Shown one piece after another: positions 9,977-17,517 of a stretch of DNA of 64,000 nucleotides. This DNA is from Crocinitomicaceae bacterium. Lineage in GTDB: Bacteria; Bacteroidota; Bacteroidia; Flavobacteriales_D; Crocinitomicaceae. Both the position numbers and the translations under genes were made by a program. Numbering within the stretch: position 1 is the stretch's first letter; every line of letters begins with the position of its first letter. Where the stretch lies: positions 1 through 64,000 of the forward strand of contig JACJYW010000008.1 of NCBI GenBank assembly GCA_020635955.1, written 5' to 3'. A model generated the notes under the pieces. That model saw nothing but the letters and a program-made list of their open reading frames with translations. It searched no databases and had not been told where the DNA came from.

Positions 9977-12900
9977 ATGAGCAATAAATATCCTGAATAT
10001 CAAGGGCTGAATTTGCCTAATGTAGCCAGCAAAGTATTGAAAGATTGGGAAGCCAATAATACTTTCCAAAAGTCAATTGATACGCGTGAAGGACAACCTT
10101 CTTTTGTGTTTACAGAAGGACCTCCTTCAGCAAACGGAATGCCGGGTATTCACCACGTAATGGCTCGTACCATTAAGGATGTATTTTGTCGTTATAAAAC
10201 ATTGCAAGGTTTTCAGGTAAAACGTAAAGCGGGTTGGGACACACACGGTTTGCCTGTTGAGTTGAAGGTTGAGACAGAATTAGGCATCACTAAAGAAGAT
10301 ATCGGAAAGAAAATTTCAGTTGATGATTACAACAAAGCTTGTCGTGAAGCGGTAATGCGTTACACAGATGAGTGGGAGAAGTTGACGGAGCAAATGGGTT
10401 ACTGGGTGGATATGGATGATCCATACATCACCTATGATCCTAAATACATGGAATCTGTTTGGTGGTTGTTGGGTCAGATCTATGACAAAGGGTTGATGTA
10501 TAAAGGATACACCATTCAACCATACTCACCAAAGGCAGGAACCGGTTTGAGCTCACATGAGATCAATCAGCCGGGTTGCTACCGTGATGTAAAAGACACT
10601 ACCTGTACGGCTCAATTTAAAGTGAAGCAAGATCAAAATGTACCATTTCACAGAGCTGAGATGGATAAATTATACATCCTGGCATGGACGACAACTCCAT
10701 GGACACTTCCTTCGAATACAGCTTTAACAGTTGGCCCTAAGATCGATTACGTTCTGGTTAAAACCTGGAATCAATATACACACGAGCCCATTGAAGTGAT
10801 CCTGGCAAAGGATCTTGTTTCAAAGCAGTTCGGAAAGAAATTCGTTGAAGTAGAAGACTTTTTACAAGCGAAATATGAGAAAGGGGATAAGCAAATTCCT
10901 TACTCTATCATTGGTGAATGTAAAGGATCAGACCTTGTTGGGATCAAATACGAGCAGTTGCTGCCCTATTGTTTACCCTACCAGGATGCCGATCAGGCTT
11001 TCAGAGTAATTCCAGGTGACTTCGTAACTACTGAAGATGGTACCGGAGTAGTACACACTGCTCCTACATTTGGTGCGGATGATGCCTTCGTTGCAAAAGC
11101 AGCAGGTGTTCCGGGTATGTTGATCCTGGATGAAAATGGGAATCCTGTTCCGTTAGTAGATCTACAGGGAAGATTCAGAAAGGAAATGGCTGATCCAATT
11201 TTTGGATTGGGTGGGGAATACGTGAAAGCTGAATACCTTGAAGAAGGTGAAGAGGAGAAGGAATTAGCTAAGCAAAAAGAGCAGTTAAAAGATATTATTG
11301 CTGACTTGAAAGCATACTTGTCAGTTGACGAGCGAATCACTTTGAAATTGAAGATCGAGAATAAGGCCTTCAATATTGAAAAATACGTCCATAGCTATCC
11401 TCATTGCTGGAGAACGGATAAACCGGTACTTTACTATCCGTTGGATTCTTGGTTCATTAAGGTAACAGATAAGAGAGATAGAATGGTGGAGTTGAACAAG
11501 ATGATCAACTGGAAACCAAAATCAACCGGAGAAGGACGTTTTGGAAACTGGTTAGAAACGGCCAACGACTGGAACCTTTCACGTTCAAGATATTGGGGTA
11601 TTCCAATCCCAGTTTGGACTTCTGAAGATAAAACAGAGCAGATCTGTATTTCATCTGTGGAGCAATTAAAAGCTGAAGTAGACAAAGCTGTTGCAGCTGG
11701 ATTGATGGATAAAAATCCATGGGCAAATTTTGTGGTAGGAGACATGTCTAAAGAAAACTATGCTAAGATCGATCTTCATAAGAACTATGTAGATGAGATG
11801 ATCCTTGTATCTCCTTCAGGAAAACCAATGAAACGTGAAGCTGATCTAATTGATGTTTGGTTCGATTCAGGTGCGGCACCTTTTGCACAACAACACTATC
11901 CTTTTGAGAATAAAGAATTAATAGATAACGGAGTTGAGGCTTTTAAAAATGGTACTTCTCCAAAAGGTCCTTCAGCTTTTCCTACAGATTATATAGCTGA
12001 GGGAGTTGACCAAACCAGAGGATGGTTCTATACCCAGCACGCTATTGCAACTTTGGTTTTTGATACCGTATCTTACAAGAATGTAATCTCCAATGGATTG
12101 GTATTGGACAAGAATGGTCAAAAGATGTCTAAAAGATTAGGAAATGCCGTAGATCCATTTGAAACACTTGGAACTTACGGGGCAGATCCTACCAGATGGT
12201 ACATGATCACCAATGCTCAGCCATGGGATAACCTAAAATTCGATCATGAGGGAATTATTGAGGTTCAACGTAAGTTTTTTGGAACACTTTATAATACCTA
12301 TTCATTCTTCGCTTTGTATGCGAACATAGATGGATTCCAATATGATGAAAATCATTTGGTTCCTTTGACTCCAGTAACAGAAGATCCATTAGATACATTC
12401 TCTAGAACTAATCTGGATCGTTGGATAATTTCAAAATTAAATTCATTAATTAAAGAAGTTAAAGCGGCTTATGAAGATTATGAACCAACTAAAGCAGGAA
12501 GATTAATTCAAGAATTTGTTTCAGATCAATTATCTAATTGGTATGTAAGATTATCTAGAAAAAGATTTTGGCGAGGGGAATATTCTACTGACAAAAAAGC
12601 AGCATACGAAACTTTATTTGAATGCCTTGAAACAGTTGCTATCCTAGGGTCGCCAATTGCACCATTTTTTATGGATCAATTATATCGAGATTTAAATTCA
12701 GGAAATTCAAATTCTTTTCAATCAGTGCATTTATCAAAATTCCCAGAAGTAAAGGAAAATGCAATTAATGAGCCAATGGAAGAACGAATGGATATTGCGC
12801 AAATAATATCTTCGTTGGTTTTAAGCCTGCGTAAACGTGAGCAGATTAAAGTGAGACAGCCTCTTCAAAAAGTATTGATCCCGATTCTTAATGAAGATTT

Positions 12901-13513
12901 TAAATGGAAGCTGGACAGTGTTGTTGACATTATTAAAACTGAGGTAAATGTTAAAGAGATAGAGCCTTTGGAAGACGAAACTATGATCAACAAAAAGATC
13001 AAACCTAATTTCAAAACGATTGGGCCGAAATATGGTCAGCAAATGAAACAGATCGCTGGTATGGTGGCTCAATGGAAGTCAGCTGACATTTCTGAAGTAG
13101 AAGCTAACAATGGTTGGAAAGGTGAGATCGAAGGTAATCAGGTAGAATTAGATCTTGAGGATTTTGAGATCACTACAGATGATATCCCGGGTTGGTTGGT
13201 AGCATCTGAAGGTAGAATTACTGTGGCCTTAGATATTACATTGACAGATGAATTGAAATCTGAAGGTATTGCCCGTGAGTTGATCAATCGTATTCAGAAC
13301 TATAGAAAAGATTCCGGATTGGAAGTAATGGATAGAATTCATTTGACCTTTGATGCCAATGATGAGGTGAAGGCCGCCATTGAATCTAATCAGGAATACA
13401 TCAAGAATGAGGTATTGGCTTTAGATATAAAGTTTGCTCCATTGAGTGATGGTTCGGGTGTTTTAGCGGATTTAGAGGAAGGGGATACGCGAATTGATTT
13501 GGTAAAGGATTGA
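9977..13513 (+). CDS. ileS: Isoleucyl-tRNA synthetase
   Basis: 1178 residues, a class I aminoacyl-tRNA synthetase that charges tRNA-Ile in the cytoplasm. The HIGH-type motif is PGIHHVM near residues 56-62, after the EGPPSANG signature. The editing domain occupies roughly 200-450. The KMSKR loop is at residues 716-720, preceded by a WFDSG and a DQTRGWFYT segment. The C-terminal anticodon-binding domain is complete and ends with an LKSEGIARELINRIQ stretch. Length fits other Bacteroidota IleRS. The DNA between about 12,400 and 12,830 uses markedly more TTA, ATT and AGA codons than the flanks, while the protein stays intact. Transcription is alone, from the box upstream. Confidence 0.97.
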   Translation: MSNKYPEYQGLNLPNVASKVLKDWEANNTFQKSIDTREGQPSFVFTEGPPSANGMPGIHHVMARTIKDVFCRYKTLQGFQVKRKAGWDTHGLPVELKVETELGITKEDIGKKISVDDYNKACREAVMRYTDEWEKLTEQMGYWVDMDDPYITYDPKYMESVWWLLGQIYDKGLMYKGYTIQPYSPKAGTGLSSHEINQPGCYRDVKDTTCTAQFKVKQDQNVPFHRAEMDKLYILAWTTTPWTLPSNTALTVGPKIDYVLVKTWNQYTHEPIEVILAKDLVSKQFGKKFVEVEDFLQAKYEKGDKQIPYSIIGECKGSDLVGIKYEQLLPYCLPYQDADQAFRVIPGDFVTTEDGTGVVHTAPTFGADDAFVAKAAGVPGMLILDENGNPVPLVDLQGRFRKEMADPIFGLGGEYVKAEYLEEGEEEKELAKQKEQLKDIIADLKAYLSVDERITLKLKIENKAFNIEKYVHSYPHCWRTDKPVLYYPLDSWFIKVTDKRDRMVELNKMINWKPKSTGEGRFGNWLETANDWNLSRSRYWGIPIPVWTSEDKTEQICISSVEQLKAEVDKAVAAGLMDKNPWANFVVGDMSKENYAKIDLHKNYVDEMILVSPSGKPMKREADLIDVWFDSGAAPFAQQHYPFENKELIDNGVEAFKNGTSPKGPSAFPTDYIAEGVDQTRGWFYTQHAIATLVFDTVSYKNVISNGLVLDKNGQKMSKRLGNAVDPFETLGTYGADPTRWYMITNAQPWDNLKFDHEGIIEVQRKFFGTLYNTYSFFALYANIDGFQYDENHLVPLTPVTEDPLDTFSRTNLDRWIISKLNSLIKEVKAAYEDYEPTKAGRLIQEFVSDQLSNWYVRLSRKRFWRGEYSTDKKAAYETLFECLETVAILGSPIAPFFMDQLYRDLNSGNSNSFQSVHLSKFPEVKENAINEPMEERMDIAQIISSLVLSLRKREQIKVRQPLQKVLIPILNEDFKWKLDSVVDIIKTEVNVKEIEPLEDETMINKKIKPNFKTIGPKYGQQMKQIAGMVAQWKSADISEVEANNGWKGEIEGNQVELDLEDFEITTDDIPGWLVASEGRITVALDITLTDELKSEGIARELINRIQNYRKDSGLEVMDRIHLTFDANDEVKAAIESNQEYIKNEVLALDIKFAPLSDGSGVLADLEEGDTRIDLVKD

Positions 13514-13565
13514 TATTAATCGTTTTAAATAAAATTTTTATATTGTTTTATCAATTGGAACAATT

Positions 13566-14660
13566 ATGAAACGACTTCTATTTCTCATTCTGGTATTGGC
13601 ATCATCTATTGGTGCTGCACAATCATCATTTAAGTTAAATGACAAAGTTGAGGTTCTTTATCAGGGTAAATGGTATCCTGCTCAGGTCATTGAGATAAAT
13701 GACGGAAAATATAAAGTTCATTATGACGGTTATGAGTCCAGTTGGGATGAATTTGTTGGAAATGATAGGATCAGAGCTGTTGAAAAGGAGGAGACTGTGT
13801 ATAATGGTCAAAACTATGCTTATGCAATTGATGATGCCATTGAAGGTAACTGGCAAGGTAAAGGAACCTGGTATAAAGGTAAAATAGCCGAAAAGAAAGA
13901 GGGAAAATATCGCATACAATATAAGGATGGCGCTTCTGAATGGACAACCGAGGAATTTATTAGAAAGGAAAAGGTTGAGCAACAAATTAACGTTGTAACT
14001 GAAGATAAAAATAAAGAAGCAAAAGTTCCAATCTATAAAGAAGGAGATATTGTTGAAGTATTGGAAAAGGATGGTTGGCTTGAAGGCACAGTTGTGAGAT
14101 ACAGTGAAACAGATGTAATGTATTACGTCAAACTAAAAGCTGGCTGGACATCTCGAACTACAGAGGATAAAATAAGGTATAAAGGTTGGCCGGAAAACAC
14201 TTGTAGTAATAAATCAACACTATTTAAAGTAGGAGATAAGATTGATGTCCTTTGGGAAAAAACAGGGGTATGGTTTGATGGTACCGTTCTTGAAGCAAAA
14301 GATGGCCAGTATTTGATCCATTATATTGGTTGGGAAGACAATTATAATGAGGTAGTGAATAATGACAGGGCGCGTAAATGGACAGGTGAAAAGGCTAAAA
14401 CCACATCCAATGGCAATAAGAATGGTAACAGTTCGGGGACCGGTGTGACCAGTATTACCTTAAAAAATAATTGTAGTGATGACGTTATTATGTATGTAAA
14501 TTATGATTCCTACAAACTGTATAAAGGGGAGTCTAAAACCGTCAAAATTGATAACTACATCTATGATATCTATTCTGAGGTATCAGGTAAAAAAGTTCTT
14601 GTTGGGAAAGCAAATTCTTCACCGTCTGATCCAACTGTTTTTAATGCTATTTGTCATTAA
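13566..14660 (+). CDS. Secreted protein with four Tudor/chromo-barrel-like repeats
   Basis: A signal peptide (ending IGAAQ) precedes four ~50-residue SH3-like barrels at about residues 22-72, 78-132, 150-205 and 217-272. Each has the pattern [FY]K.GD.[VI][ED]V.....W..[GA].V......Y.[VI][HK]Y.G. with a WDE or YNE end, as in Tudor-knot, agenet or chromo-barrel domains. A Gly/Asn/Thr linker leads to a C-terminal beta domain (~295-364) with two cysteines. In eukaryotes such barrels bind modified peptides or nucleic acid; here the ligand is unknown and must be extracytoplasmic. There is no T9SS domain. It stands 52 bp after ileS with no clear terminator between them. Confidence 0.75.
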   Translation: MKRLLFLILVLASSIGAAQSSFKLNDKVEVLYQGKWYPAQVIEINDGKYKVHYDGYESSWDEFVGNDRIRAVEKEETVYNGQNYAYAIDDAIEGNWQGKGTWYKGKIAEKKEGKYRIQYKDGASEWTTEEFIRKEKVEQQINVVTEDKNKEAKVPIYKEGDIVEVLEKDGWLEGTVVRYSETDVMYYVKLKAGWTSRTTEDKIRYKGWPENTCSNKSTLFKVGDKIDVLWEKTGVWFDGTVLEAKDGQYLIHYIGWEDNYNEVVNNDRARKWTGEKAKTTSNGNKNGNSSGTGVTSITLKNNCSDDVIMYVNYDSYKLYKGESKTVKIDNYIYDIYSEVSGKKVLVGKANSSPSDPTVFNAICH

Positions 14661-14666
14661 TTGTAT

Positions 14667-14702
14667 TTTGAGTCAGAAATATCCAGTGGAACTTTAACTT
14701 TG
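14667..14702 (+). promoter_or_regulatory. Promoter of the tRNA-Arg gene
   Basis: TTTG (14667-14670) and TAACTTTG (14695-14702) are 24 bases apart and fit the Bacteroidota -33 and -7 elements. Transcription would begin about 40 bases before the tRNA. Confidence 0.45.
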
Positions 14703-14751
14703 TTGTATTGCTTGGACATCCCTAGAATTTATAGGTTTTGTCAATAAGTAC

Positions 14752-14823
14752 GGCCCCGTAGTTCAATGGATAGAATAGAAGTTTCCTAAACTTTTGATAC
14801 AGGTTCGATTCCTGTCGGGGCTA
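14752..14823 (+). tRNA. tRNA-Arg (anticodon CCT)
   Basis: A complete 72-base cloverleaf. The acceptor stem is GGCCCCG with CGGGGCT (first pair G-U). The D stem is GTTC/GAAT. The anticodon stem is GAAGT/ACTTT with loop TTCCTAA, anticodon CCT at 14785-14787, reading AGG. The T arm is ACAGG-TTCGATT-CCTGT and the discriminator is A. CCA is not encoded and must be added after transcription. Confidence 0.95.
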
Positions 14824-14844
14824 CTATTGTAAATGTTTTTATTA

Positions 14845-15897
14845 ATGAAATATTTCAGTACGGTATTCATACTATTATATTCAATACATGGATTTGCTCA
14901 AATACCACAAAAAACCTTACAGGACTTTGATCTAAAGGGACCTGTTTCAAGATTGACATATCAGGAATATTATGCCCGTGATAGTTCAAATACTACAGTA
15001 AAAGGTAAATTAATACCTAATTCAGACAATTATCTTTTGTGTTTTAATGAAAGAGGCTATAATACAGAAAACAGAAAGTTTACTGATGATGGTAAAATGT
15101 TGAAGTTGTTCCTATATAATGACTTAGGATTAGAGAAGAGAACATGTTCTTATAATGATAATTCATTCATCTGTTCAGATTATGTGCTAAATGAAAATGG
15201 TCAAAGATTAATTACCAAAAGGTACAGTGAAATAGGAGATACACTACACGCTTATTATATATATAATGAAAATGGTCAAATAAAGGAGCATAAACAAATC
15301 GACCATTTTGGCACAACGGTTTTTCAATATTTCAACAGTTACAATGAGCAAGATGAAATTAGCCGTTCAGAATGGTTTAAAAATGGTGAGTTTGATCATG
15401 CTGAAAATTATGAATATGATTCAACGGGTCAGGTCGTAAATCTATGTGTAGTTGATTGGTTGGGTAATTATGGCAGTTGTAATGAAAGCAAATATGATTT
15501 ACAGGGGAGATTAATTGAACAAAGTACCATTGAAAATGGTGAACTTCAGAGGATGATGCAATTTGAATATGATTCATTGGGACATAGGACCAGGGAAGTA
15601 TTTTTTGATGTATTTATGCAAATCTCTTCATCACATCAATATTTTTATCGAGGAGATAAGCTTATTAAGTTAGTTGAATTAGATAGAAATGGTAAACCGA
15701 CACGAATAGAAAAACACAGTTATAATGAACAAGGTGATTTGATCCGGTTGGATTATGTTTCAACTCAAGATGGAACGTCTCTGTTTTTTCATCAGTGGGA
15801 ATATATCTATGACAACTACGGTAATTGGATTCAAAAAATAATGATCCAGGGAACTAAAGCACATTATTTAATAGAAAGATCTATTGTTTATTATTAA
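14845..15897 (+). CDS. Secreted YD/RHS-like repeat protein
   Basis: A signal peptide (MKYFSTVFILLYSIHGFAQ) supports this ATG; another in-frame ATG lies 12 bases upstream. The mature part is built from ~20-25-residue repeats such as YNENGQ, YDSTGQVV, YDLQGRLIEQ and YDSLGHRTREVFFD, the YD-repeat pattern of RHS-type proteins. It is too short (~350 aa) to form a full toxin-enclosing cocoon and has no toxin tip that I recognise. It starts 21 bases after the tRNA end, leaving no room for its own promoter, so it may be read from the tRNA promoter. Its stop overlaps the convergent metallohydrolase stop by four bases. Confidence 0.75.
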   Translation: MKYFSTVFILLYSIHGFAQIPQKTLQDFDLKGPVSRLTYQEYYARDSSNTTVKGKLIPNSDNYLLCFNERGYNTENRKFTDDGKMLKLFLYNDLGLEKRTCSYNDNSFICSDYVLNENGQRLITKRYSEIGDTLHAYYIYNENGQIKEHKQIDHFGTTVFQYFNSYNEQDEISRSEWFKNGEFDHAENYEYDSTGQVVNLCVVDWLGNYGSCNESKYDLQGRLIEQSTIENGELQRMMQFEYDSLGHRTREVFFDVFMQISSSHQYFYRGDKLIKLVELDRNGKPTRIEKHSYNEQGDLIRLDYVSTQDGTSLFFHQWEYIYDNYGNWIQKIMIQGTKAHYLIERSIVYY

Positions 15898-17264
15898 AGC
15901 TCAAAGATCTCATTGAGTTTTGGGATCTCTACATTCCAGCCCAATTCACTTTCAATTTTAACCCTGAATGCATTCGTTTGGTGAGGTTCACCATGATTTA
16001 AAAAGATAGTGGTGGGTTCCTTCTTGAAGTTCTTCAACCAATCGATCATTTCTTCTCTGTCTGCATGAGCAGACATGCTGGATATGGAATGGATCTCACA
16101 TTTTACTTCGTGATATTCACCAAAGAATTTAATAGAACGGGTTCCTTGTTGCAAATCTCTTCCCCTGGTTCCAACGGCCTGAAAACCTACAAATAGCAAT
16201 GTATTATTGACATTTCCACCATGATTCAGGATATAATGCAGCATTCTTCCCCCCTCTAGCATTCCGCTTCCGGCCAATACGATCTTTGGTTTTTTATCCG
16301 CCACAATAGATCGTGACTCTTCATAGGTTGAGATGTATTTGATGATGCTGAACATATTATCTGCATGGGCCTTAGGAATATCTTGAATCTCTGGATATCT
16401 ATCAAAAACCATGGTGCTTTTAACCCCCATAGGAGAATCCAAATAAATAGGTACTCTTGGCAACAGATCTTCTTCATCTAACAGATGCATTAAATAGATG
16501 AGCTCCTGCGTACGTTCTACAGCAAATGAAGGGATCATTAAAATACCACCTCTATCGATTGTTTTATTAATGATCTCTAATAATTCAGCTTTAACGTCTT
16601 CATTTGAATGTGATCGGTCGCCATAGGTAGATTCCATTACTATGAAATCGGCCTGCTCGATCCTCTTGGGAGGATACAATAGCATAGGATCCTTTCTCCC
16701 AATATCCCCTGAGAAAAGCAATGTTTTTTCAGCCGCTTTAACTTCAACTAAGGCAGAACCAAGTATGTGGCCCGCATTGTGGAACTGAAATTTGATATGA
16801 TGATCGATCAATACCCATTGACTGTAATCATGCGTTTCAAAATAATTCATGGATTTAGCCGCATCCACTCGAGTATAAAGGGGTTTACATTTTAAATGCC
16901 CGCCATATTTATGTGAATTGGCACGATCAGCATCCTCCTCCTGGATCTTGGCACTGTCCATTAATATGATCTCAGTCAATTCTTTGGTGGCTGGAGTGCA
17001 ATAGATCGATCCTGCAAATCCATTCTTGATCAGTACCGGTATGTAACCACAGTGATCTAAATGTGCATGTGTGAGAATAATGGCATCAATTTCTGAAGGT
17101 TCTATTGGCAGATCTGACCAGTTGAGCTCTCGTAACTCCTTCAATCCTTGAAACAAACCGCAATCTACCAGTACTTTGGTTTCATTTACGGTGATAAGGG
17201 TTTTGGATCCGGTAACCGTTCCGGCTCCTCCTAAAAATTGTAAGCTTAATTTATCTCCTTGCAT
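15894..17264 (-). CDS. MBL-fold / beta-CASP RNA-processing-type metallohydrolase
   Basis: 456 residues. The metallo-beta-lactamase core has the zinc motif HAHLDH at residues 66-71 (H66, H68, D70, H71), an early FLGGAGTVTGS glycine loop, and downstream motifs GHILGSA and FSGDIGR. A beta-CASP insert follows, then the RMMBL-type end with SAHADREEM and FLNHGEPH. This architecture belongs to the Ysh1/CPSF73-like family of bacterial proteins, predicted cytoplasmic nucleases acting on RNA. It is not RNase J itself, which is longer. The substrate here is unproven. It is convergent with the YD-repeat gene. Confidence 0.88.
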   Translation of the reverse strand: MQGDKLSLQFLGGAGTVTGSKTLITVNETKVLVDCGLFQGLKELRELNWSDLPIEPSEIDAIILTHAHLDHCGYIPVLIKNGFAGSIYCTPATKELTEIILMDSAKIQEEDADRANSHKYGGHLKCKPLYTRVDAAKSMNYFETHDYSQWVLIDHHIKFQFHNAGHILGSALVEVKAAEKTLLFSGDIGRKDPMLLYPPKRIEQADFIVMESTYGDRSHSNEDVKAELLEIINKTIDRGGILMIPSFAVERTQELIYLMHLLDEEDLLPRVPIYLDSPMGVKSTMVFDRYPEIQDIPKAHADNMFSIIKYISTYEESRSIVADKKPKIVLAGSGMLEGGRMLHYILNHGGNVNNTLLFVGFQAVGTRGRDLQQGTRSIKFFGEYHEVKCEIHSISSMSAHADREEMIDWLKNFKKEPTTIFLNHGEPHQTNAFRVKIESELGWNVEIPKLNEIFEL

Positions 17265-17491
17265 GGATTAAAGGTAAGCAGAATAGAAGTGCTAAATAGA
17301 ACCTCATGATCAATAGTTTGCTTAGTTGAATCATCAATGATCTGATCCTTTAACCAAACACTCAGACTTTTCAATCGATTTAGACTCTAAAAAACATTGA
17401 GCTAACATCCAATTGATACAGTGTTCATTTAAAGCTGTTTTATTTAATAAATGCATAAAAAACCAGTAACTATCCCCTTAGTTAGTGGGGG

Positions 17492-17499
17492 TACATTTG
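17492..17499 (+). promoter_or_regulatory. -7 box of the choice-of-anchor I gene
   Basis: TACATTTG fits TAnnTTTG. It places the transcript start near 17506, downstream of a possible GTG start at 17485, and so supports the ATG at 17518. Confidence 0.55.
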
Positions 17500-17517
17500 C
17501 CAAAAAATCGAACAATT

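Noticed and set aside
10993..11373. 126-codon minus-strand frame
   Set aside because: It is antisense within the editing region of ileS and has no recognisable content.
13514..13565. Terminator between ileS and the Tudor-like gene
   Set aside because: The AT-rich spacer contains no stem long enough to call one.
13635..13985. 116-codon minus-strand frame with hydrophobic stretches
   Set aside because: It lies opposite the Tudor-like repeats; the hydrophobicity comes from the complement of Lys/Glu-rich codons.
17485..17517. Upstream GTG start for the choice-of-anchor I gene
   Set aside because: The TACATTTG promoter box lies inside that extension, and the later ATG opens a clean signal peptide.
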